In this document: positions 7,895 through 14,148 of the stretch, piece after piece
Layout: each line of letters begins with the position of its first letter
Position numbering within the stretch: the stretch's first letter is position 1
Source: an uncultured Xanthobacteraceae bacterium
GTDB lineage: Bacteria > Pseudomonadota > Alphaproteobacteria > Rhizobiales > Xanthobacteraceae
Assembly: GCA_955652925.1 (NCBI GenBank)
Contig: CATPCO010000138.1
Coordinates: 1-17,054 of the forward strand
Length of the DNA: 17,054 bases
Direction of reading: 5' to 3'
Notes under the pieces: model-generated
What the model was told of the DNA's origin: nothing
What the model saw: only the letters and a program-made list of their open reading frames with translations
Database searches by the model: none
Position numbers and translations under genes: made by a program

Positions 7895-7910
7895 CCCCGC
7901 TATACGGGCG
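7885..7910. terminator. Possible bidirectional hairpin between convergent genes
   Basis: CGCCC (7885-7889) pairs with GGGCG (7906-7910). Inside it TAGC (7892-7895) pairs with GCTA (7899-7902) around a CCC loop. The two TAG stop codons of the converging GT2 and MFS genes form the two arms of the inner stem. No run of T follows on either strand, so it is not a classic intrinsic terminator. Confidence 0.35.
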
Positions 7911-9117
7911 CAAGACGACTGCCCGGGCGCATCAGCAGCCAGAGCACGATAAATATGTTGACCAAATTCCAGGCGAGGCCATTCATAAATGCTGCACGGT
8001 AGGATCCGGCAAGATCGAAGATCATGCCGGACATCCAGCCGCCAGCGGCCATACCGACCAATGTGGCCATCAAAACAATGCCGAGACGCGTAGCGGCCTC
8101 CCTGGGCGGAAAGTAGTCGCGCACCAGGATGGCATACATCGGTACGATTCCACCCTGAAAGAGGCCAAACACCGCGGAAATCACAAAGAGTGACGCCAAT
8201 CCGTCGAACATCAGATAGAGCAACAGCGCCACGCCCTGGAGAGACGAGCCGAGGAGAAGGGTCGCGGCGCCACCAATGCGGTCCGCGACAAAGCCTGATC
8301 CAATCCTGCTGATCAGCCCGAACCCAAGCATGAGCGAAAGCATCTCGGCACCGCGTGCGACGCCATAGCCGAGATCACCGCAGTAGGCGACGATATGCAC
8401 CTGCGGCATCGCCATCGCTACGCAGCACGCGAACCCCGCAATGCACAGCAGCAATTGCACGGTATTGGATGAGAGGCCCAGCCCCGGTCCGAGCACGAGC
8501 GCAGCCGATGCGCCATATTGCTGCTGCGCGGGACGCCGTAGGAAGGCGAGCAAGAGCGGCAACATCGTGAGCGCGCAGAAGATGCCCACGCCGATGTGGG
8601 TGGCGCGCCAGCCGCTGCTTGCAATGAACCATTGCAACACGGGCGGCCAGATCGCCCCGCCTAGGTAGGTTCCGCATGAAGCTAGCGCGACGGCAATGCC
8701 GCGGCGCCGCGTGAACCATCGCGAGGCGTCTGCCATGATCGGTCCGAACGTGGCCGAAGCACCGAAGCCGATGATCACGTGCATCACGGCGAAGACCAGT
8801 AGACTCCCCGCCACTCCAGCACCCACATAACCCAGGCCGAGGGCAACGGCCCCGCTCGCGAGCGGCACCAGGATGCCAAAGCGGTCGGTCAACCGCCCCA
8901 TCAGCACGCCGCCAAACGCAAACCCGAGCATCGCCAGCGTGAATGGCAAGGACGCGTCCGCGCGCGCCACACCGAAATCCGCTTGGACCGCCGGCAGGAC
9001 GACGGGCACTGACCACATGCCGACCGTGCCGATCGATCCCATTGTCACCGCCGCGGCAAGGCGCAGCCAAGCGTAAACCGATTCCACCTCTGGCTGGACA
9101 GAATGAGGGCTTCGCAT
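7900..9117 (-). CDS. MFS transporter, OFA/monocarboxylate-like
   Basis: This protein of 405 residues has about 12 hydrophobic spans and belongs to the major facilitator superfamily. The loop after TM2 carries GRLTDRFG, the MFS motif A. The arrangement (MWSVPVVLPAVQADFG at the N-terminus, SRWFTRRRGIAVALA in the middle) resembles oxalate:formate antiporter and monocarboxylate-type carriers. I therefore expect an organic acid or small amphipathic anion as substrate, by similarity only. The frame can be extended to a TTG at 9189, but the ATG at 9117 starts a conventional short cytoplasmic N-terminus and leaves an 85-bp divergent promoter region to the hydrolase gene. The divergent pairing suggests that it imports the substrate of the hydrolase/amidase cluster. 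It converges tail to tail on the GT2 gene with 5 bp between. Confidence 0.88.
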   Translation of the reverse strand: MRSPHSVQPEVESVYAWLRLAAAVTMGSIGTVGMWSVPVVLPAVQADFGVARADASLPFTLAMLGFAFGGVLMGRLTDRFGILVPLASGAVALGLGYVGAGVAGSLLVFAVMHVIIGFGASATFGPIMADASRWFTRRRGIAVALASCGTYLGGAIWPPVLQWFIASSGWRATHIGVGIFCALTMLPLLLAFLRRPAQQQYGASAALVLGPGLGLSSNTVQLLLCIAGFACCVAMAMPQVHIVAYCGDLGYGVARGAEMLSLMLGFGLISRIGSGFVADRIGGAATLLLGSSLQGVALLLYLMFDGLASLFVISAVFGLFQGGIVPMYAILVRDYFPPREAATRLGIVLMATLVGMAAGGWMSGMIFDLAGSYRAAFMNGLAWNLVNIFIVLWLLMRPGSRLAPV

Positions 9118-9193
9118 TGCTGTCGAATGACTCTGCGCGCGCGTGATAGCGTAGGCTAGCAGCGTGCCGGCGAGGCCGCGGCGGTGCAAGAGC

Positions 9194-9199
9194 GAGGAG
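9194..9199 (+). promoter_or_regulatory. Ribosome binding site GAGGAG deciding the start at 9203
   Basis: GAGGAG lies just before the ATG at 9203. The spacing (3 nt) is short but the match is strong, which favours 9203 over the upstream in-frame start at 9164. Confidence 0.55.
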
Positions 9200-9202
9200 A
9201 TA

Positions 9203-11014
9203 ATGACGAAATCAGGCGAGACTTCATTTCACCTCTCGCTCTCGGGCCAGCGTGCCCCGGTCAATTATGATCGGGAGCCGACCCATCAAGGCATGGTCGC
9301 AGATAAAGATGTTCTCGTTCCGATGCGCGACGGCGTCAAGATTGCGGTCGATGTCTATCGGCCACAAACGAGTGAGCGACTGCCTGCGTTGCTCGCATTT
9401 TCGATCCACAACAAGGATTTGCAAGGTCCGCAGGTTGCACGGGACGTTTTGACGCAACCGGCCTGGTCCATGCTCTGGACCGGCCCCGCGGAAGCAGGCG
9501 ACACGCGTTTCTTTGTATCGCGAGGCTATGTGCATGTGATCGGAAATCCGCGCGGCGTCGGTAAATCCGAGAGCGGCGGTTCGCGTGCCTTCGACAGCTA
9601 TGATTTGATCGAATGGATTGCGGCGCAACCCTGGTGCGATGAAAATGTCGGAATGGTCGGCATTTCCGGCTTCGGCGCCGAGCAACTCATGGCCGCGAAC
9701 CTGCATCCGCCTCATCTGAAAGCGATTTTTCCTTTCGATCCGCGCGGCGCCTACGGAGAGGCGGGCGGCTTTCGTGATGAATATCCCGGCGGCGTGATCC
9801 ATCTCTTCCGCTTTCTGCTTCAAGTCTATGCCTCGGCGCATCAGCACAAGGGGCAGCCGAAAACTCTCGCCCCGGAACGGGAAAAACTCTGGCAGGAAGC
9901 GATGTCGAACCCCGATTACAGGATGTATCCGCATGTGTTCAACGTGCTCGCGCTCAAGGGACAGCACTTTCCCGGTTTCTTCGACATCCTGATCGATCCC
10001 TATGACCACGAGGAGGCTGTTCGCAAAAGCGAGGACGAGTTCGGCAAGATCAACGTTCCGGCCTATACCGGTTCAGGTTGGTACGGCTACACGTACAAGA
10101 CGCATCTCAACGGCGCGCAGAACTGGTTTCGCAACATCTCATCGCCGCACAAGAAGCTCCTCCTCGCCGGTCCCGCCCATCTCGATCGCCCCGTCAAGGC
10201 TTTCCATAACGAGATGCTGCGCTGGTATGACCAATGGCTCAAGGGAATGGACACGGGCATCCTCGACGAGCCGCCGGTACGCTTCTGGGTGATGGGAGCA
10301 AATGAGTGGCGCGGCGGCAGCGACTGGCCACTGCCGGAGACCGAGTGGTTAAAGTTATACTTGCGGAGCTGGGAACGCCTCACGGCCGAGCCGTTTGTGC
10401 CCGCCAGCGCCGATGACTATCAGGCGCCTGATGTGTTCGCACAAATGCCTCCGAGCCAAACGAACCGCATCCAGAAGCTGCGCTACTTAAGCGATCCGCT
10501 CGCCCATGATCTCACCATCGCGGGCCCCAGTGTACTCAACATCTATGCCTCAATCGATCAGGAGGACACGAATTGGATTGTCATCCTCAAGGATGTCGGC
10601 CCAGACGCAGGGGTGCAGACCGCGCGGGAAGGCGAACGTGACCTCACGCCCGGGGTGCATGAACGGGAACTGACCCGTGGCTGGCTCAAAGCCTCACATC
10701 GGGCTCTCGATTCGAAGCGATCTTTGCCGGGGCGTCCCTGGCACCCGTTGACGCGGGCCGCCCAACGGCCGGTTGTCCCCGGAGAGATCAACGAATATGC
10801 GATCGAAATCATGGCCACGGCCAACCAGTTCAAGGCCGGTCACCGCATCTGCATCGAGATCACCAGTCTCGATCTTGCAACCGGTGTCGGGAGCGCCACC
10901 AACGTAGAGTACGTTCCGTACCACATCTGCAGCAGCAAAACGGTTCTGCACAGGGTCTTTCACGATCCTGCTCACCCGTCACATCTGTTGCTCCCTGTAA
11001 TTGCGAACGCATGA
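9203..11014 (+). CDS. CocE/NonD-family alpha/beta hydrolase with altered catalytic acid
   Basis: This 603-residue protein has the layout of the CocE/NonD (X-Pro dipeptidyl-peptidase S15-like) family. An alpha/beta-hydrolase core begins with VLVPMRDGVKIAVDVYRP (37-54), the nucleophile elbow is GISGFG (153-158, S155), and a C-terminal jelly-roll runs from about 360 to the end. The His is present in AGPAHLDRP (H326). The family's Asp usually sits in a GWYD motif about 28 residues before that His, as in cocaine esterase. Here the motif is GWYG (292-295), so the acid is Gly. Either another acidic residue replaces it or activity is altered. No signal peptide is seen, so it is cytosolic. Family members hydrolyse esters or amides; the neighbours (MFS carrier, RidA, amidase) suggest an amide- or ester-containing nutrient. 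Confidence 0.88.
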   Translation: MTKSGETSFHLSLSGQRAPVNYDREPTHQGMVADKDVLVPMRDGVKIAVDVYRPQTSERLPALLAFSIHNKDLQGPQVARDVLTQPAWSMLWTGPAEAGDTRFFVSRGYVHVIGNPRGVGKSESGGSRAFDSYDLIEWIAAQPWCDENVGMVGISGFGAEQLMAANLHPPHLKAIFPFDPRGAYGEAGGFRDEYPGGVIHLFRFLLQVYASAHQHKGQPKTLAPEREKLWQEAMSNPDYRMYPHVFNVLALKGQHFPGFFDILIDPYDHEEAVRKSEDEFGKINVPAYTGSGWYGYTYKTHLNGAQNWFRNISSPHKKLLLAGPAHLDRPVKAFHNEMLRWYDQWLKGMDTGILDEPPVRFWVMGANEWRGGSDWPLPETEWLKLYLRSWERLTAEPFVPASADDYQAPDVFAQMPPSQTNRIQKLRYLSDPLAHDLTIAGPSVLNIYASIDQEDTNWIVILKDVGPDAGVQTAREGERDLTPGVHERELTRGWLKASHRALDSKRSLPGRPWHPLTRAAQRPVVPGEINEYAIEIMATANQFKAGHRICIEITSLDLATGVGSATNVEYVPYHICSSKTVLHRVFHDPAHPSHLLLPVIANA

Positions 11015-11016
11015 GC

Positions 11017-11021
11017 AGGAG
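11017..11021 (+). promoter_or_regulatory. Strong ribosome binding site AGGAG for the miniprotein
   Basis: AGGAG stands 5 nt before a GTG at 11027 and directly after the hydrolase stop (11012-11014). It is the main reason to believe the following 41-codon gene is translated. Confidence 0.65.
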
Positions 11022-11026
11022 TAAGG

Positions 11027-11152
11027 GTGCCCTCCTCCGATCGCGAGCTTGCCGGGCGCGTGGAAAAGCTTGAGTGCGAGATCGCTTCGTTGCGCAAAAT
11101 GCTCAAGCGCCTCAAAGCCGAGCTTGTGGCGGACGCTGACGAGGCTGCCTAG
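11027..11152 (+). CDS. 41-residue coiled-coil (leucine-zipper-like) miniprotein
   Basis: This short gene starts with GTG and ends in TAG at 11150-11152. It follows the hydrolase by 12 bp, behind an optimally spaced AGGAG. The protein is almost all charged and helix-forming. Hydrophobic residues fall in a perfect 4-3 heptad register: L8, V12, L15, I19, L22, L26, L29 and L33. Lys/Arg/Glu fill the outer positions and the tail is acidic and Ala-rich. This predicts a single parallel or antiparallel coiled coil of about four heptads. It has one Cys (C17), no signal peptide and no membrane segment. I do not recognise a family. Cotranscription with the hydrolase suggests a small oligomerisation or adaptor partner for it; this is inference. 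Confidence 0.65.
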   Translation: MPSSDRELAGRVEKLECEIASLRKMLKRLKAELVADADEAA

Positions 11153-11169
11153 CCCTGGCCAATTGAGCG

Positions 11170-11195
11170 CGGCGCCACGGCGGCGGCGCCACGGC
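11170..11195 (+). repeat. 12-bp tandem direct repeat
   Basis: CGGCGCCACGGC occurs at 11170-11181 and again at 11184-11195 with 2 bp between. It sits directly before the putative -35 box of the ridA-like gene. It could be a paired activator site or simple GC-rich slippage. Confidence 0.5.
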
Positions 11196-11224
11196 TTGAC
11201 AGCGCCATCGCGTGACCATCTAGT
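11196..11224 (+). promoter_or_regulatory. Putative sigma-70 promoter for the RidA-amidase pair
   Basis: A consensus -35 box TTGACA (11196-11201) is followed after exactly 17 bp by TCTAGT (11219-11224), which matches the -10 consensus at 4 of 6 positions. It is in a non-coding gap and would start RNA about 50 bp before the RidA-family gene. The -35 and the spacing are ideal; the -10 is moderate. Confidence 0.5.
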
Positions 11225-11284
11225 CGGCGCGGATTTGCTGGGCGCAGCCGATCCATCATCCCTCGCATCCCGACAAGGTGCCAC

Positions 11285-11692
11285 ATGGCGGAGATTACCA
11301 TCCATAATCCCCCATCCTTGGGAAAGCCGCTCGGCCAGTATTCGCAGATCACACGCGTCAAAGCATCGGAGTTTCTGTTTATCGCGGGCCAGGTGGCGAC
11401 CGACAAAGAAGGAAAATGCGTGGGGTCGGGCGATTTCGATGTCCAATGCGGGCAGGTCTTTGCGAACATCGAGATTGCGCTCGCGTCGCAAGGCGCCACA
11501 TTAGCCAACGTCGTCGAGTTCACGACCTATCTCGTGCACTCACAGGATATCGCTCGATTCATGGCGTATCGATTGCGCGAGTTTCCGCGCATGTTTGCTA
11601 ACGGGCGCTTTCCGCCCAATACTCTCCTGATCGTGGACCGTCTTGTTCAGGAAAGCTTTTTGATCGAAGTCGCAACGGTGGCGGCGCTGTGA
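11285..11692 (+). CDS. RidA/YjgF family protein lacking the key arginine
   Basis: This 135-residue protein has the RidA (YjgF/YER057c/UK114) fold. Family features are FLFIAGQVATDKEG (30-43), the central helix with VFANIEIALASQGATLANVV (58-77), and the C-terminal strands ending in LIEVATVAA. RidA deaminates reactive enamine/imine intermediates with an Arg in a PAR motif near the C-terminus. Here that motif reads FPPN (109-112), so Asn112 replaces the Arg, while the late Glu (E129, in LIEVATVAA) is kept. The protein is therefore more like the Rid subfamilies without this Arg, for which imine deaminase activity is not expected. AAGGTG (11275-11280) precedes the ATG. Its stop overlaps the GTG of the amidase gene, so the two are coupled. 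A role in the breakdown of the amidase substrate is inferred. Confidence 0.88.
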   Translation: MAEITIHNPPSLGKPLGQYSQITRVKASEFLFIAGQVATDKEGKCVGSGDFDVQCGQVFANIEIALASQGATLANVVEFTTYLVHSQDIARFMAYRLREFPRMFANGRFPPNTLLIVDRLVQESFLIEVATVAAL

Positions 11693-12645
11693 ATTCCGTC
11701 TCCCAGCACCGGATCGAGCCCTCCCCCGACACCGTGCACTGGGGCTTTTTCGACGGACGCCTCTCGCCTCAACTGGAAATCAAGAGCGCCGAGACCGTCA
11801 CCATTTCGACGGTCTCGGGCACCCCCGAGATGATGCCCGCACCGCCCCTGCGCATCCCGGCGGCGCTTACGGCCATTCACCAAAAGGTCACGCGCAAGAT
11901 GGTGCCGGGACACATCTGCACCGGGCCGGTTGCGATCAGTGGCGCAAAACCAGGACAGGTGCTGCAAGTCGATATCGAGGCGATCGAGGTGCTCTATGAT
12001 TGGGGCTACAGCGCGGTGCGCCCGCTCGCAGGCGCACTCCCGGACGATTTCGACGACAACCGTGTGTTCCACATAGTGCTTGATCGCCACCGAAACGTGT
12101 GGCGCCTGCCTTGGGGACAGGAGATTCCGGTGGCGCCGTTTTTTGGCGTGATGGGCGTGGCGCCGCCCATTTCCTGGGGCACCGTCTCCACTCTTCCGCC
12201 GCGCAGGAATGGCGGAAACCTCGACAACAAGGAGCTGGTCGCCGGCACGACGCTTTATTTGCCGATCTTTGTCGAGGGGGCGTTGTTCTCGGTCGGCGAC
12301 GGCCACGGCGTGCAGGGCGACGGCGAGGTTTCCATCAATGCGGTCGAGACCGGTCTCACCGGTACGTTTCGGCTCACGCTGCGCGACGACATGCAGCTCG
12401 AATGGCCGATGGGCGAAACTCCGACGCACATGCTGACGATGGCATTCGATCCGGATCTCGACGACTGTGTGGTGATCGCGCTGCGCCAGATGCTGGACCT
12501 GATCTGCGCCCGCACCGGCATCGATCGCTACCAGGCCTATTCGCTTGCAAGTCTTGCCGCGGATCTGCGGGTGACGCAGGTCGTCAACGGCAACAAGGGC
12601 ATCCACGTGATGCTCGACAAACGGTATCTCACGCGCGAACGGTGA
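11689..12645 (+). CDS. Acetamidase/formamidase family protein
   Basis: This 318-residue protein belongs to the FmdA/AmdA family, whose members hydrolyse formamide or short aliphatic amides to ammonia and the acid. Diagnostic stretches are the NGGNLDNKELVAGTTLYLPIF region (214-234, key residues N217, D219, N220), then FVEGALFSVGDGHGVQGDGE with the conserved GD-H-QGDGE pattern. It is shorter than the ~400-residue FmdA of methylotrophs and corresponds to the shorter ~300-residue branch common in soil bacteria. No signal peptide is seen, so it is cytosolic. The GTG start sits in GTGA with the RidA stop, and there is no clear ribosome site of its own, so translation probably depends on coupling. 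It is the last gene of its cluster and converges on the DUF1236 gene with 31 bp between. The actual amide is unknown. Confidence 0.9.
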   Translation: MNSVSQHRIEPSPDTVHWGFFDGRLSPQLEIKSAETVTISTVSGTPEMMPAPPLRIPAALTAIHQKVTRKMVPGHICTGPVAISGAKPGQVLQVDIEAIEVLYDWGYSAVRPLAGALPDDFDDNRVFHIVLDRHRNVWRLPWGQEIPVAPFFGVMGVAPPISWGTVSTLPPRRNGGNLDNKELVAGTTLYLPIFVEGALFSVGDGHGVQGDGEVSINAVETGLTGTFRLTLRDDMQLEWPMGETPTHMLTMAFDPDLDDCVVIALRQMLDLICARTGIDRYQAYSLASLAADLRVTQVVNGNKGIHVMLDKRYLTRER

Positions 12646-12676
12646 ATACGGATCGAGGCTAGCATCACCGGGAGGG

Positions 12677-13048
12677 TCAATCCCCTGCGAGCTTGATGAC
12701 GTCCGCCACCTTGTTGTCCTTCGGATCGACGATCACGATCTGCTCGTCGGTTATGAAGAACGTGTGGCTCTTCACCTGCGGGACCTTTTGCGCAATGTCG
12801 GCGGGCATGGGCTGCAACTTCACGGTCGCAGGAATCGGATCGCCGACAGCAGGCACAAACTCGGCCCGGGCACTGTCGGTTTTCATATCCTTAATGATCT
12901 CTTTAATCACGTGGCGCTGCTCAAGAGTAAGATTGAGCTTGTGAGAAGTCGTGACCGGTTCCTGCGGCGCAGGCGTTTGCGCATGACTTACCGTGCCAAG
13001 GCAGGACAACATCAATGCGACAGCGGCGGCGACTGATAACTTTCGCAT
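12677..13048 (-). CDS. DUF1236 exported protein
   Basis: This 123-residue protein starts with a Sec signal peptide: MRKLS, then a hydrophobic core, then a likely cleavage after SHA at residue 23. A Pro/Gln linker follows, then a helical part rich in Glu/Lys (~38-60). The DUF1236 domain (~62-118) is recognised by VPAVGDPIPATV, then QPMPADIAQKVPQVKSHTFF and the ITDEQIVIVDPKDNKVADVI ending. DUF1236 is common in periplasmic proteins of Hyphomicrobiales; its function is unknown. The frame extends to 13111, but the ATG at 13048 has a perfect GGAGG (13058-13054) at 5 nt and starts the signal peptide exactly. It lies 155 bp downstream of the cytochrome gene on the same strand, far enough to have its own promoter. 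Confidence 0.88.
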   Translation of the reverse strand: MRKLSVAAAVALMLSCLGTVSHAQTPAPQEPVTTSHKLNLTLEQRHVIKEIIKDMKTDSARAEFVPAVGDPIPATVKLQPMPADIAQKVPQVKSHTFFITDEQIVIVDPKDNKVADVIKLAGD

Positions 13049-13053
13049 TTCAT

Positions 13054-13058
13054 CCTCC
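13054..13058 (-). promoter_or_regulatory. Ribosome binding site GGAGG of the DUF1236 gene
   Basis: GGAGG on the minus strand, 5 nt before the ATG at 13048. It decides that start against the longer frame beginning at 13111. Confidence 0.75.
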
Positions 13059-13203
13059 GGCAGCATGCCTTTGAGAAAGGGCTTGGTTGAAAACCTTTGC
13101 GGGTGCGTCACGGTTCCGCGTAAGCGGGATTAAGGCAAAGGCGAGGCTACGAGGTTGGGAGAGTTCCGTTGATCGCGTCGGGCATGCGGACGCGGGATTT
13201 CAC

Positions 13204-13713
13204 TCACTTGCCGGTCCAAGTCTTGAAATCGTCGTCGGAAACTGTCGGAAGCTTCTTTACGAAGGCGACAATGCTCCAGAGCTCCTGGTCCGGGACGTCG
13301 ATTGCGCCAAAACTCGGCATCCCAGTCATGTTGATGCCGTTCTTGACAACCCAGAACAACTGCTGCGGCGTCCGATCGGCGGCCAGTTCCTTGAGATCGG
13401 GAGGCTCCGGGCGCAAACCTTCTGCGAACCTTGCCCAGTCTACCCCCGGACCGCCGTGACAATTGGCACAGCCGCGGGTGGCATAGGCACGCGCACCCGC
13501 CTGCACGATCGACGGATCCTCGAGCGAAACCGTGGGACTGTCACTCGCGTGGCGCGCAATGGAAGCCGCGCGAATATGACCCAGCGCCCAGCTGACGACA
13601 GCAGGATCGCCGGCCGTTCCTGCGACACTATAGAATCCGCCAAAGAAGAATACCGCCGCGGCAATCACGGCAAGGACGGCAAGGAGCCCAATGCAAGCAA
13701 GCACTCTGATCAT
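13204..13713 (-). CDS. Membrane-anchored class I cytochrome c
   Basis: This 169-residue protein has an N-terminal hydrophobic anchor (~5-25, no clear cleavage site). A periplasmic haem domain follows with CANCH at C82, C85 and H86, and GMPSFG (131-136) supplying M132 as the probable sixth ligand. The tail DQELWSIVAFVKKLP is typical of cytochrome c/CbcC-like domains such as those accompanying oxidoreductases. One haem c is expected and the protein would carry electrons at the outer face of the inner membrane. ATG at 13713 is chosen because GGAG (13725-13722) lies 8 nt before it and it starts directly at the anchor; the frame itself extends to 13794. It diverges from the DUF1330 gene across a 131-bp gap. 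Its redox partner is not in the window. Confidence 0.88.
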   Translation of the reverse strand: MIRVLACIGLLAVLAVIAAAVFFFGGFYSVAGTAGDPAVVSWALGHIRAASIARHASDSPTVSLEDPSIVQAGARAYATRGCANCHGGPGVDWARFAEGLRPEPPDLKELAADRTPQQLFWVVKNGINMTGMPSFGAIDVPDQELWSIVAFVKKLPTVSDDDFKTWTGK

Positions 13714-13790
13714 GAGACGCTCTCCGGAGATCGGACTGATGTTACCGCGAACCAGGGAAAAGAAACCAGAATCCGTCTTGTGCAGTGGCC

Positions 13791-13814
13791 GCAAGAGATG
13801 CTTTCATCTCGTGC
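13791..13814. promoter_or_regulatory. Interrupted palindrome/hairpin in the cytochrome c-DUF1330 divergent region
   Basis: GAGATG (13795-13800) and CATCTC (13805-13810) are perfect inverted arms around CTTT. After one mismatch the flanking GCA (13791-13793) and TGC (13812-13814) also pair, giving 9 of 10 pairs. It sits about 30 bp before the DUF1330 start, in the only regulatory space of two divergent genes. It may be an operator or a 5' RNA hairpin. Confidence 0.4.
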
Positions 13815-13844
13815 AACGTTTCGCATGATCACGTAGAGGTCGCA

Positions 13845-14138
13845 ATGGCAAAGGCTTACTGGGTTGCCTGCTATCGTTCCATCTCCAATCCCGACGCATT
13901 GGCGGAATATGCGAAGCTCGCGGCTCCCGCTATTTCCGCTGCGGGCGGCCGTTTCTTGGCGCGCGGCAACGCCGTGAAAGCCTACGAGGGCGGCATCGCC
14001 CAGCGAGTCGTCATCATCGAATTCGACAGCGTCGAGCATGCGATTGCCGCCCACGACAGTGCAGGATATCAGGCCGCCCTAAAAGTCCTGGGCAATGCGG
14101 TGGATCGCGATCTACGCATTGTCGAAGGTGTGGTCTAG
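13845..14138 (+). CDS. DUF1330 family protein
   Basis: This 97-residue dimeric ferredoxin-like-fold protein belongs to the DUF1330 family. AYWVACYRSISNPDALAEYAK at the start, GGRFLARGN in the middle and RVVIIEFDSVEHAIAAHDS (54-72) followed by YQAAL are the usual family pattern. No enzymatic role is established for the family. ATG at 13845 has AGAGGT at 13835-13840, and the protein begins right at the domain; an earlier in-frame ATG at 13785 adds a 20-residue leader unlike the family and crosses the palindrome. The dehydrogenase gene follows after 10 bp, so the two are probably one operon. Confidence 0.87.
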   Translation: MAKAYWVACYRSISNPDALAEYAKLAAPAISAAGGRFLARGNAVKAYEGGIAQRVVIIEFDSVEHAIAAHDSAGYQAALKVLGNAVDRDLRIVEGVV

Positions 14139-14148
14139 CGACGGTACA

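Noticed and set aside
9203..11014. X-prolyl dipeptidyl aminopeptidase as a specific name for the hydrolase
   Set aside because: Only the general CocE/NonD layout is visible; nothing shows proline-specific peptidase activity, and the catalytic Asp position is changed.
11647..12606. 319-residue minus-strand frame opposite the amidase
   Set aside because: It mirrors the amidase codons, shows no motif, and the amidase itself is unambiguous.
13116..13127. CCGC-GTAA-GCGG hairpin between the cytochrome c and DUF1236 genes as a terminator
   Set aside because: A 4-bp stem without a T run is common by chance in GC-rich DNA.
13087..13836. 249-residue plus-strand frame over the cytochrome c gene
   Set aside because: The cytochrome c on the other strand has a haem motif, an anchor and a ribosome site; the plus frame has none.
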